NCBI GenBank assembly: GCA_000818945.1
Contig: KN805380.1
Span: 693,133 to 757,132 of the forward strand
DNA: 64,000 bases
Source: Schizochytrium sp. CCTCC M209059
Taxonomy: Eukaryota; Sar; Bigyra; Thraustochytrida; Thraustochytriidae
Direction of reading: 5' to 3'
Below, piece after piece: positions 45,979 to 56,173 of the stretch. A program made the position numbers and the translations under genes. Below the pieces are notes generated by a model that worked only from the letters and a program-made list of their open reading frames with translations, had not been told where the DNA came from and did no database searches. Each line of letters opens with the position of its first letter. Positions within the stretch are counted from its first letter, which is position 1.

Positions 45979-48102
45979 ATGGCAAGGACGAAAAGCTTCA
46001 GAGTGCTCGCAGCGCTCTGCGTGGTACCGGTCGTGACGAAAGCAGCCGAGGCGGGCTGCGAGTGTTTGACGGAGTTCCCCCTGGCGCTGCGCCAGTCTGA
46101 CCTCTACGACGAGGGCGAGAACTGCTTGTACTATGAAGACGGTGGAATAAGGTACTGCTACCCTCTCTCCTACGGACTCAACGAGTGCGCGGCGCATGAT
46201 GAGGACCTCGACCCCTTTTGCTCGGCACTCTTCCCTCCTGACTTTTGCGATCAGAGCTTCTGCTTCGTGGACAGCTCATGCTCGAGCGATCCATACGAGT
46301 CCTCGTACTTTCCGGGCTATGGTCTATACTACTCGTACGAGACGTGCGGCTCCATCAACTCTTTCATCACCTGGGCAACGGACGATGTACCGCGCAGCAT
46401 GACCGACCTCATCGCTCTGGTGGAGGCCTATGTTCTCAGCGCCAAGCAGGCCCTCGAGGAAAACGTGCAGCAAGTGCGGGATCTCGTACAGACAGGCGCG
46501 ACAGAAGACTGCAATCTCGTCTCCAGCTGCGACGGCTGCACGGCGTGCGCAGAGAACGAATGCTGGGACCAGTACATTGACGAGCGCGGTGTGAACGTGG
46601 TTTTCAATCCCAACCTCGAAAACGTGGCCTCGGCAGACGAGATTGAGGAGCTCTCCTGCATGGCGGGCTATATCACTTCGACGTATCGTCGCACCGCGGC
46701 CAAGGAATACAATGATGATGGCCGCATCGCATACCAGTACTTTGGATCGCAAAGCACGGGTGCCATGGTACAGTGGCCTGCGTCTGAGTTTTGCAGCTAC
46801 GATTTTGACGCTCGGCAACGCCCCTGGTATGCGAGCGCGGCGAGCGGACAGAGGGACGTTGTACTAGTTATTGACGTTAGTGGTTCCATGGCCGGAACAC
46901 GCATCGCGCTCGCGCGCGACGCTGTCAAGGCTGTGCTTCGAACGCTCACCTGGGTCGATCGGGCCAACATCCTTCTCTTTGCGGACAGCATCAGAGAGCA
47001 GTACTCCTCCTCCTTGACAACAACGACAGAGGCCACCCTCTCGAGAATGTCAGCTTGGGTAGACTATAATGTTCAAGCAGGAGGCGGAACTGAGTTTGAG
47101 GAAGCGCTGAGCACAGCTGGCCAGATGCTCTCTGACAGTTCGGCTTGCAATAAGGCCATCCTTTTCATGACAGACGGTGAAGATAACACAGAGTTTGATG
47201 ACTCGGCTCTGAACTCCGTCCCGTCTGATGTGGTCATCTTCTCTTACGCTCTTGGGGCAACAATTGATACTGCACCCTTGCAGCAAATGGCCTGCGAAAG
47301 AAGAGGGATTTTCTACAGCATTGATGAAGCTAGTGAGCTGCCAGACGTGATGTCCAGCTACTATCAGTACTTTGTGCAGCTCGCGGACCCATGTGCGGTG
47401 AACTGGGTCCAGTACACAGATGCGATCACAGGTGCGGAGATTCTTGGAGGATGTGCGGCAATCTTCGACACGACTACGAATTCAACGGTTCTTCAGGGCG
47501 TGAACTGCGTCGATTTGAATTTAATTGTCGACCCACAGCAGCTACAGACTTGCGGTAACAACGCCTACAATCAGTTTGTCGAGCTCATTCGCAGCCAAGC
47601 TGAAATCTGTAGCGGAGAAAGCGTCGTGAGCGACTGCGCCCTAAAAAAACTCCGAGCGGACGTGGGCTCGTCAGCAGTCTGCGCGGCAGACCTCACGGCC
47701 ACTTCGTGCGAGAATACGAACATTGCTTTCAACGCCTCGTCATGCCCGGCACCAAATGCCAATCGTTTCAGTGATATCATTCTCGAAGACTGCGCGACGA
47801 GCTTTGACAGCTGTGGCCATTTTAAATCTTCTTCTGATGACTCGTCGAATCGGAATGCGGCCATTGTTGGCGGAGTTTTTGGCGGGGCTTTTGGCGGCTT
47901 TGTCTTATTCGTTCTTTTGGGACTATATTGTTCTCGCCGGCGACGTTCCTCGCCGACCCAAGCAAACTCGTCTGCGCAAGCAGTCACAAACACCTCTTCT
48001 CCTCCTCTTGATCCTCCTTCCTCACAGGGGCAAGACCCCCCCGGCGTACCAGTCGCAGTCATTGTCGAGGAGACTAACAGTAAGACCACGGGACCGTCAT
48101 AA
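45979..48102 (+). CDS. Alpha-2/delta-like VWA_N-VWA type I membrane protein, copy C (707 aa)
   Basis: The signal peptide (FRVLAALCVVPVV) and roughly the first 170 mature residues are nearly identical to copy A; divergence rises after CDGCTACAENECW and is marked from the middle of the VWA domain onward. The metal site remains complete (DVSGSMA, GGGTEF, MTDGED). The membrane segment is Gly-rich (AAIVGGVFGGAFGGFVLFVL), followed by CSRRRRSSPTQ and a Pro/Ser-rich tail that still carries GVPVAVIVEE. The gene is thus a mosaic: copy A-like at the 5' end, its own version at the 3' end. It converges with copy D. Confidence 0.9.
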   Translation: MARTKSFRVLAALCVVPVVTKAAEAGCECLTEFPLALRQSDLYDEGENCLYYEDGGIRYCYPLSYGLNECAAHDEDLDPFCSALFPPDFCDQSFCFVDSSCSSDPYESSYFPGYGLYYSYETCGSINSFITWATDDVPRSMTDLIALVEAYVLSAKQALEENVQQVRDLVQTGATEDCNLVSSCDGCTACAENECWDQYIDERGVNVVFNPNLENVASADEIEELSCMAGYITSTYRRTAAKEYNDDGRIAYQYFGSQSTGAMVQWPASEFCSYDFDARQRPWYASAASGQRDVVLVIDVSGSMAGTRIALARDAVKAVLRTLTWVDRANILLFADSIREQYSSSLTTTTEATLSRMSAWVDYNVQAGGGTEFEEALSTAGQMLSDSSACNKAILFMTDGEDNTEFDDSALNSVPSDVVIFSYALGATIDTAPLQQMACERRGIFYSIDEASELPDVMSSYYQYFVQLADPCAVNWVQYTDAITGAEILGGCAAIFDTTTNSTVLQGVNCVDLNLIVDPQQLQTCGNNAYNQFVELIRSQAEICSGESVVSDCALKKLRADVGSSAVCAADLTATSCENTNIAFNASSCPAPNANRFSDIILEDCATSFDSCGHFKSSSDDSSNRNAAIVGGVFGGAFGGFVLFVLLGLYCSRRRRSSPTQANSSAQAVTNTSSPPLDPPSSQGQDPPGVPVAVIVEETNSKTTGPS

Positions 48103-48479
48103 TCGTTGTTTACTTACAAAATGTTCCTTTCGGCGAAGAGTTCAAAGAATCTATTTTTTAATTCTTTTCATTTTCTTTAAATTCATACATTTCCGTAAAG
48201 TCTATCCTACGGCAGCCTACACAAAATCGGTGCAATCATCGGCCGAAGCGATGCTGATACGGTTGTCAGACTGTGCCTCTTTCTCTTCTCAGCACTCATG
48301 CGCATGGATTTGTAGTGGGCGTCACCATGCGTTAGAAGAATGCAGCTATGCGTCGCCGGGGTGATTGGCGAACCTTGTCGGGAAAGCTTGCCATGTCAGC
48401 TGCGCCAAAAGCTGAATTTATTCTGGATGCGCGGCATGTATGTAGCACCACCCATCCGAGAGCGAGCAAGCATCTCTTC
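48103..48479. other. Convergent 3' region between VWA copies C and D
   Basis: About 380 bp, AT-rich near 48150-48200, consistent with 3' untranslated DNA. No gene seen. Confidence 0.5.
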
Positions 48480-50708
48480 TCATTTTGCGTCAAATGTCTC
48501 CTCATTCACTGCCAGCTCGGCCACGGGAACTGCTACCACAGGCATTGTAGCGACAGGAACTGTTACGCTGGGTCCTGCGCTGGCAGCTGCCCCAGCGCCT
48601 GGCGCAGGGCCAGCTGCAGCCTGATATCCAGTTTGGACAAGAGGCGGACCTGCCATAGCCGACGGCGGCAGGCTGACTCTGTTTCTCTTCTTCATCGCCT
48701 TAAGGCACAAACAGACGCAAGCTATTGAGACACCAACGACAAAGACACCAACGCCCACAACAATGAAGGCAATAGAGCTCATTGCCGCGGCGATGTCATC
48801 GGTAAGAGAAGAAGTGGGAGCCAGAGTGGAGGTCGAGGAAGAGGCGCCACAACTCTTGTAGTCTGCATTGCAACCTTCCAAAATAATGTCATTGAAGCGA
48901 TTCGGATTAGGAGCTGGGCACGATGATGCATTGTAGGCAATGTTTGTATTCCCGCATGAGGAAAGGGCGCTGTCCGCGGAGCAAACCGAGGAAGAACCGA
49001 CTTGCTGACGAAGTTTGCTGAGCGCGCATCCGCCAACGCTGGCCAGATCGCCACAGCGTGCAGCTTGGCTTTTCATGATATCAACGAAAGTGTCGAACGC
49101 GTTGTTATTGCAAGTTTGAAGCATGCCAGGCTCCACAATCAAATTAAGGTCCACGCAATTTACTCCTTGAAGGACTGTCTCGTTTGCAAGGGTATCAAAA
49201 ATGGCTGTGCATCCGCCAAACAACTCTACGCCCGTCATAGCATCGGTGTATCGACTCCAACTCACAGCGCAAGGGTCTGCGAGCTGCACAAAGTATTGGT
49301 AATAGCTGGCCATGACACTCGGCAGGTTGGCTTCTGATTCAACAGGATAGAATATTCCGCCCGTTGCACACGCCATCGTCTGCAGCGGTTCAATCGTTGC
49401 TCCAGACCCAATTGCATAAGAGAAAATGACCGTATCGGAAGAGACTTCTTCAAGTGACGATTCGTCAAAACCAGTTCCATCTTCGCCATCAGTCATAAAG
49501 AGGATTGCTTTGCTGCAGGCCGAACTCGTAGCGAGCATGGTCGCTGCGACCTTGAGAGCCTCCTCAAAGTCTGTACCCCCAGAGGCAACTACGTTCTCGT
49601 CAATCCAAGCGGTCATTAGATCGATTTCGCTTTCGGTGGCTGCTCGAAGACTTGCAGCATAGCGGTCTTTGTATGCATGATCGAAAATAACAATGTTTGC
49701 GTTGTCGACCCAGGTCAAGGTGCGCAGCACAGCCTTGGCAGCTGAACGAGCAAGTTCAATTCGCAATCCAGACATTGATCCGCTAACATCGATCACAATC
49801 ACAATGTCTTTAGGACCACTTGCCGCACTAGCGTACCAAGGTCGTTGCCGCGCATCAAAATCATTGCTGCAAAACTCCAATGCCGGCCATTGCACCATCG
49901 CGCCCGTGTCCTGGGACCCGAAATATTGGTATGCAATACGTCCTTCGTTGTTATACTCCTTGGCCGCGGTACGACGATACGTGGATGCGATATAATTTGC
50001 CATGCACGCGAGCTCCTTTGTGGCATTTTCAGGTGTTATGGCTTCTAAGCTTGGATTAAAAACAACGTTCGTCCTTGTCGTATCAATGTCCTGGTCCCAA
50101 CATTCGTTTCCCTCACAACTACTGCACTCTTCGCATGCCGACTGCAGAATGCAGTCCTCAGCATTACCTGCACGAAGAAGATAACGAACGTCCTGAAGGT
50201 TTGCTTCGAGGGCTTGCTTGGCGCTTAGAGCGTATCCTTCCACGAGCGCAATGAGATCGGTCATGCTATGTGGAAGATCGTCTCCAATCCATGTAGTGAA
50301 TGAGTTATAAGACCCGCACGTCTCGTAAGAATAGTACAGGCCGTGTCCTGGAAAGTAGGCTGACGCGTATGAATCACTCGTACAGGAGCTGTCGACAAAA
50401 CAAAATGATTGCTCGCAAAATCCCGGAGGAAAGAGTCCCGAGCAGTATGGGTCTAGGCTCTCATCATGGGCTGAACATTCGTTGAGACCGTAGGAAATGT
50501 CGTAGCAGTACGTAGTTGCGCCGTCCGAGTAGTACAGGCAATTGGCTTCTTCATCGTAGAGATCCGAATTTAATAAGGACTGCGGAAACGATGTAAGGCA
50601 CTCACAATGGGGGTCCGCGGCATGTGTCAGCGATGGCGAGCTCAGAGCGACCACGGCAATGGCGAAAACTTTCAACACAGGGGACAGTCTCATCGTTGCT
50701 TCCATCAT
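48480..50708 (-). CDS. Alpha-2/delta-like VWA_N-VWA type I membrane protein, copy D (742 aa)
   Basis: The most diverged copy, aligned over its length with A-C: CECLTSFPQSLLNSDLYDEE, AYQYFGSQDTGAMVQWPALE, ARQRPWYASAASGPKDIVIV, DVSGSMSG, SGGTDFEEAL and MTDGEDGTG. The metal site is complete. The C-terminus has a helix (AFIVVGVGVFVVGVSIACVC), a KAMKKRNRV stop-transfer and a long Pro/Ala/Gly tail containing MPVVAVPVAELAV, again the VAV pattern. ATG codons at 50708, 50705 and 50693 are all possible; the last gives the cleanest signal peptide (LSPVLKVFAIAVVALSS). Codons are less GC-rich than in copy A, and no conversion tract is obvious. It is divergent from the first aminoacylase gene. Confidence 0.88.
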   Translation of the reverse strand: MMEATMRLSPVLKVFAIAVVALSSPSLTHAADPHCECLTSFPQSLLNSDLYDEEANCLYYSDGATTYCYDISYGLNECSAHDESLDPYCSGLFPPGFCEQSFCFVDSSCTSDSYASAYFPGHGLYYSYETCGSYNSFTTWIGDDLPHSMTDLIALVEGYALSAKQALEANLQDVRYLLRAGNAEDCILQSACEECSSCEGNECWDQDIDTTRTNVVFNPSLEAITPENATKELACMANYIASTYRRTAAKEYNNEGRIAYQYFGSQDTGAMVQWPALEFCSNDFDARQRPWYASAASGPKDIVIVIDVSGSMSGLRIELARSAAKAVLRTLTWVDNANIVIFDHAYKDRYAASLRAATESEIDLMTAWIDENVVASGGTDFEEALKVAATMLATSSACSKAILFMTDGEDGTGFDESSLEEVSSDTVIFSYAIGSGATIEPLQTMACATGGIFYPVESEANLPSVMASYYQYFVQLADPCAVSWSRYTDAMTGVELFGGCTAIFDTLANETVLQGVNCVDLNLIVEPGMLQTCNNNAFDTFVDIMKSQAARCGDLASVGGCALSKLRQQVGSSSVCSADSALSSCGNTNIAYNASSCPAPNPNRFNDIILEGCNADYKSCGASSSTSTLAPTSSLTDDIAAAMSSIAFIVVGVGVFVVGVSIACVCLCLKAMKKRNRVSLPPSAMAGPPLVQTGYQAAAGPAPGAGAAASAGPSVTVPVATMPVVAVPVAELAVNEETFDAK

Positions 50709-51345
50709 CACTTATGTTATCTTCACCATATGGGTTTGCTGACCTTAGGCCTAATAGAGCCTTTACTCTTTTTGTATTCCTCCCTCCTGCTTGACTTTCG
50801 ACCGATGGCCCCTTACCAAGGCCCGCCCACCCGTCCGCCTTAAGTGTCTCTCTCACGTATGTATATGAGCGTACGAAGTGAGGCGGACAGCACCTGCCTC
50901 GCTCATTTTACACATACTTGACCGTTGGTCTGGCAATTCGCTGAGCGCAGGCGCTGCTGCGCACTGTGGCTGCGGCTGTGCACAGCACAACAAACTGGCT
51001 TGCCGAGTACTGCACCATCTATCATGGGCACTGTCACTGTCTCTGTCACTGTCAGACAAGTGCCGCTGCAGGTATGCTGCCGGACCCCGGGGACTGTCAA
51101 CGGAACGGATCGCTTTGATTAAGAGGTGAGAAGATCGAGATTTGGGGCTCGTCTCATTGCCCGACACGGACGACATGCAGACCGAAAAGAAGAGCAAGGG
51201 AGCGAGGGAGAGATAGAGAAAGAGAGCAGCGGCCCGTCGCCGGCCAGAGAAAGCTTTTGAGGACAGAGGCGGAAACGTCGGCCCCGAAACGGGCCACGGC
51301 TGCCTCGCGCCTCGCACGGCCACAGCAATCGTTGCGTAGGAGAGA
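50709..51345. promoter_or_regulatory. Divergent promoter region of VWA copy D and aminoacylase 1
   Basis: About 640 bp. A 10-bp palindrome TTAGGCCTAA lies at 50745-50754, roughly 40 bp upstream of the copy D start. CACTGTCACTGTCTCTG repeats lie at 51029-51057. No gene seen. Confidence 0.5.
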
Positions 51346-52677
51346 ATGACGAACGCCATCGAGGAGCATGAAGCAGCAGAGGTCGATTTCTTCCGCGAAC
51401 TCTTGCGTTTCCGTACGGTATCCGCAGAAGGACCGGTGACAGGGGCGTACAGCGACTGCGTCGAGTGGCTCGAGAAGCGCGTCAAGGAGCTCGTCCCGAT
51501 CGCTTCGACGCAGATTGTAGAAGCAGTGGAAAAGAAGCCTATTCTCGTTGTCGAGGTGCGTGGCGAGGACCCGAGTCTGGATGCAATTCTCCTCAACTCC
51601 CACTACGATGTGGTTCCGGCCATGAACGAACACTGGGACATTGATCCCTGGGCCGCTATTGAAAAGGATGGTCGCATTTACGGCCGCGGCACGCAGGACA
51701 TGAAGTGCGTCTGTGCGCAATATGTACTCTCTCTGGCACGTGCGTATCGCGCGGCTCTTGAGAATGCAGACGGCGACGCCAGCAAGGTAAGCCACCTCTT
51801 CAAGCGCTCGATCTGGCTCACCTTTGTTCCCGATGAGGAAATTGGCGGCAAGGATGGCATGGGCGCATTTATTAGGGGCGGCTACCTTGAAAATATTATT
51901 GGCAAGGTAGCTGTGGCGCTCGACGAAGGCCTTGCCAACGACAAGGAGGAGGCAGAGTACACTGTCTTTTATGGCGAGCGAATGCCCATGTGGGTTTTGG
52001 TCAAGTGTGAGGGCCCCACGGGCCACGGCAGTCGCTTTATTCAGAACACGGCGGTGGAAAAGCTGATCACCATGGCCAATAAGGCTTTTGCAAAGCGTCG
52101 TGAGCAGGAGCAGATTCTGGGTGCCACCGGTGAGGGGTGCAAGCACTGCGAGGCAAAGAAGCTTGGCGATGTTCTCACTATCAACTTGACTGCTCTCCAA
52201 GCCGGTGTCTCCACGGACGGAGGCAAGAGCTTTTCGCTAAATGTGATTCCGACATCAGCCACGGCCGGTTTTGACATTCGAGTGCCGGTGACCATGCCCA
52301 TCAAGGACGTGCGTAAAATGCTCGATGAGTGGTGCTGTGAAGCTGGCATGAGCTGGATGTTTGATCCAAAAACCGGTCATGACGATCGTGACATCCATGC
52401 CGTCTCTTCAATTGACGAGAATGATGAATGGTGGTCCGTTTTCTCTGAGGCTACCAAGGGTGTTGGTGTCAAGGTCTCCCCAGAAATCTTCCCTGCTGGG
52501 ACTGACTCGCGCTTCTTGCGTGGTGTGAATATCCCCGCCTTTGGCTTCTCGCCCATGGCGCGCTCCCCTGTTCTTTTGCACGAGCACAACGAGTACCTTG
52601 AGCGTTCCGTTTTCCTCGAGGGCATCGCTGTCTACGACAAGATCCTCCCTGCGCTTGCTAATCACTATAAAAACTAA
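51346..52677 (+). CDS. ACY1: Aminoacylase-1 (N-acyl-L-amino-acid amidohydrolase), M20 family, copy 1
   Basis: Aminoacylase-1 removes acyl groups from N-acyl amino acids in the cytosol, using two zinc ions. All family residues are visible: His86 and Asp88 in SHYDVVP, bridging Asp118 in RGTQDMK, Glu164 (base) and Glu165 in VPDEEIGG, Asp193 in ALDEG, His227 in GPTGHGSRF, and His412 in LLHEHNE. TVFYGERMPMWV and FSPMARSPVLLH match the animal enzyme closely. The length (443 aa) fits allowing for a short insert around 258-275 (GCKHCEAKK). There is no signal peptide. It stands in tandem with copy 2, about 930 bp downstream on the same strand. Confidence 0.95.
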   Translation: MTNAIEEHEAAEVDFFRELLRFRTVSAEGPVTGAYSDCVEWLEKRVKELVPIASTQIVEAVEKKPILVVEVRGEDPSLDAILLNSHYDVVPAMNEHWDIDPWAAIEKDGRIYGRGTQDMKCVCAQYVLSLARAYRAALENADGDASKVSHLFKRSIWLTFVPDEEIGGKDGMGAFIRGGYLENIIGKVAVALDEGLANDKEEAEYTVFYGERMPMWVLVKCEGPTGHGSRFIQNTAVEKLITMANKAFAKRREQEQILGATGEGCKHCEAKKLGDVLTINLTALQAGVSTDGGKSFSLNVIPTSATAGFDIRVPVTMPIKDVRKMLDEWCCEAGMSWMFDPKTGHDDRDIHAVSSIDENDEWWSVFSEATKGVGVKVSPEIFPAGTDSRFLRGVNIPAFGFSPMARSPVLLHEHNEYLERSVFLEGIAVYDKILPALANHYKN

Positions 52678-53603
<926 letters not shown>

Positions 53604-53609
53604 GCAAAA

Positions 53610-54929
53610 ATGGCAGAGCACGAAGAAGAAGAAGTCGAGTTTTTCCGCGACCTCTTGCGCTTCCGGACGGTCTCGGCAGAAGGTCCCACGGGTGTGTATC
53701 AAGACTGCGCAGAGTGGCTCGCCTCACGCATCAAAGAGCTCATCCCGCTTGCGTCCACTCAGCTTGTCGAGGCCGTCGAGAAGAAGCCCGTCCTCGTGGT
53801 CGAGGTGCGCGGCGAAGACCCTAGCCTCGACGCGGTCTTGCTTCACTCGCATTATGATGTGGTGCCGGCCATGGACGAACATTGGGACGTCGACCCATGG
53901 GCCGCAGTAGAAAAAGACGGTCGAATCTATGGCCGCGGAACCCAGGACATGAAGAGCGTCTGTGCGCAATATGTGCTTTCGATGGCACGAGCATACCGCG
54001 CGGCTCTCGATCGCGCTGGCGGCGATGCTGCCAAAGTCTCTCACCTTTTCAAGCGATCTGTGTGGCTCACGTTCACTCCTGACGAGGAGATTGGAAGTCA
54101 AGATGGCATGGGCGCCTTTGTAAGAGATGGTCATTTTGACCGCATCATTGGTAAAGTCTGTATCGCCCTTGATGAGGGAATGGCAAATGACGCTCAAGAT
54201 CCAGCGTGCACTGTTTTTTACGGCGAACGCATGCCCATGTGGGTCTTAGTCAAGTGTGAGGGCCCCACGGGCCACGGCAGTCGCTTTATTCAAAATACGG
54301 CCGTCGAAAAGCTGCTCACCATGGCAAACAAGGCTTTTACTCTACGCCGCGAACAAGAGGCGCTTCTCGGCATGACTGGATCAGGCTGCAAGCACTGCGA
54401 GGCAAAGAAGCTTGGCGATGTTCTCACCATCAACTTGACTGCTCTTCAAGCCGGCGTCTCCACGGATGGTGGCAAGAGCTTCTCGCTCAATGTAATTCCG
54501 ACGTCAGCCACGGCCGGTTTTGACATTCGGGTACCGGTGACTATGCCCATCAAGGACGTGCGTAAAATGCTCGATGACTGGTGCTGTGAAGCTGGCATGA
54601 GCTGGATGTTCGATCCCAGATATGGTCATGACGATCGCGATATTCATGCGGTTTGGTCCTTTGACGAGAGTGACGAGCTGTGGGCCACTTTTAAGAATGC
54701 TACTGGAAAGGCTGGTCTCAAAATTTCGCGAGAGGTCTTCCCTGTCGCTTCTGATTCGCGGTTTTTGCGGGTGTTAGGCATTCCTGCTCTTGGGTTTTCC
54801 CCGATGGCTCGCACTCCAATCCTCTTGCACGACCATAACGAGTATCTCGAGCGATCAGTCTTCCTTGAAGGAATTGCAGCATACGATGCGATTATCCCTG
54901 CGCTTGCCAACTATGAGGCTTCCACGTGA
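53610..54929 (+). CDS. ACY1: Aminoacylase-1, M20 family, copy 2
   Basis: A tandem paralogue of the upstream gene, with every catalytic and zinc residue kept: His81 and Asp83 in SHYDVVP, Asp113 in RGTQDMK, the TPDEE pair, Asp in ALDEG, His in GHGSRF, His in LLHDHNE. Parts are almost identical in DNA to copy 1 (KCEGPTGHGSRFIQNTAVEK; HCEAKKLGDVLTINLTALQA), while other stretches are clearly diverged. The start fits copy 1 and the family (MAEHEEEEVEFFRDLLRFRT). The insert with two Cys and a His (GCKHCEA) is shared. The leader is the CAAG array. Substrate preference relative to copy 1 cannot be read from sequence. Confidence 0.95.
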   Translation: MAEHEEEEVEFFRDLLRFRTVSAEGPTGVYQDCAEWLASRIKELIPLASTQLVEAVEKKPVLVVEVRGEDPSLDAVLLHSHYDVVPAMDEHWDVDPWAAVEKDGRIYGRGTQDMKSVCAQYVLSMARAYRAALDRAGGDAAKVSHLFKRSVWLTFTPDEEIGSQDGMGAFVRDGHFDRIIGKVCIALDEGMANDAQDPACTVFYGERMPMWVLVKCEGPTGHGSRFIQNTAVEKLLTMANKAFTLRREQEALLGMTGSGCKHCEAKKLGDVLTINLTALQAGVSTDGGKSFSLNVIPTSATAGFDIRVPVTMPIKDVRKMLDDWCCEAGMSWMFDPRYGHDDRDIHAVWSFDESDELWATFKNATGKAGLKISREVFPVASDSRFLRVLGIPALGFSPMARTPILLHDHNEYLERSVFLEGIAAYDAIIPALANYEAST

Positions 54930-55261
54930 CAGTCCGAGTATGGTTTTCTCACAGCACGTATTAGCCCAAACAAATAGATCAAAAGATATTATAAATCACG
55001 CTAGAAATGTCGCCTTCTAAACGATGCCCGCGGCTGCGTTAAAAGGCGTTGTGAAAACCTTGAACATTCTCCATACTTGATAGAGACGCTTGCTCGCGTA
55101 CCGATCAGCCCCTTGAAACTCACTTCCTCACCAGAAGAACGCAGTTACTTCTAATTTCGAAGTGGGCTCAGATTGAATTCGAGATAGATTCTTGTCGAGG
55201 CAGACTTCTATGTGAATGTTATTTCTCCTCTGAACGCCCTCGCAAACGTATTGGACCTGGA
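54930..55261. other. Convergent 3' region between ACY1 copy 2 and LSM3
   Basis: About 330 bp, relatively AT-rich; nothing recognisable. Confidence 0.5.
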
Positions 55262-55784
55262 TCAAGTGCTCACGGGAGGGCTAACGAGGATGACGACATC
55301 GCCACGCACGAAAAGAAGCTCCTTCTCACGTTTCACCTCCTGCGGAATATACAGGAAACAGGTCAGCGAATATTCATCTTCGAACCCGCAAACCAAACTA
55401 AAATCTCAGAAAACGCATCAAACCTACAGTTTCCTTTCCATCACTTTCCTCCTTGATGGTCTCCTCCACATCGCCAAGGATCATGTTCAGGTGTTGGTCA
55501 AATGCCTGCATTAGAGAGCGTACCGTGCAGTCAGTCTATCAATGTATTCCAGGCAAGCTCTTGTCGTCTTCACTCGTACATCATCCGTTCGGACCCGAGC
55601 CTAGAGGGGTCGCGCGCGCGCGCAAGGGTCTGAAGCGCGCGAAGCGCCCCTCGTTCATCACCATGCCTGCCCGAGGACTTACGTGCAGCTTGCCGCGCAG
55701 CTCCCTGCCGCCACGGCACTTGACAAAGATGCGCTCGTCGATGCTGAGCGCCACCACGTCCAGTGGTGTACGAACTGCCGACAT
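55262..55784 (-). CDS. LSM3: U6 snRNA-associated Sm-like protein LSm3 (three exons)
   Basis: LSm3 is part of the LSm2-8 ring on U6 snRNA and the LSm1-7 ring in mRNA decay. It is not one open frame; I joined conserved pieces. Exon 1 is 55683-55784 (PLDVVALSIDERIFVKC, RELRGKLH), ending at GTAAGT. Exon 2 is 55428-55505 (AFDQHLNMILGDVEET), after TAATGCAG and before GTAGGT. Exon 3 is 55262-55339 (ELLFVRGDVVILVSPP), after TTCCGCAG. Introns are 177 and 88 bp, both phase 0 and GT-AG. The product is 85 aa, the size of short LSm3 proteins; Sm1 and Sm2 motifs are both present, and the loop between them is shorter than in the human protein. It lies 390 bp downstream of SF3B1 on the same strand. Confidence 0.9.
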
Positions 55785-56173
55785 GGTCCTTGGTCGCCCA
55801 CGCACGCGCGCTCTCCCGCCCGCCCGTCCTCTTTGTCGTTGACGATCCTCTTGCAAACAGTCTTTGTTGGCTCTGTCTGCTGCTGCTGCTGATTTAAAAA
55901 AAAATATGTTTTTGTTTTGTTTTGTTTTGTTTTGTTTTGTTTTGTTTTGTATTGTTCTGATTGAAATCGACAAGTGAACCACAAAAATAACGTTGGAAAC
56001 CTTTATAGCGACAGCCCCACAAGGGTTTGCTGGTAGTGATAGACCTACTACGTCCTGGGCCGATTATAGGCTCATACATCCGTGCGCGCAATAAAACATC
56101 GATATAACGATGCAAGTTGTTGAGTGTTTGTGATTTGTTTAGTTTTCGTCCTGTCTTTACTTTTTTTTTAAAA
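55785..56173. promoter_or_regulatory. LSM3 upstream region with TTTTG repeat
   Basis: Spacer between the SF3B1 stop and the LSM3 start. A (TTTTG)n run lies at 55909-55951, reading CAAAA on the LSM3 sense strand. Confidence 0.55.
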
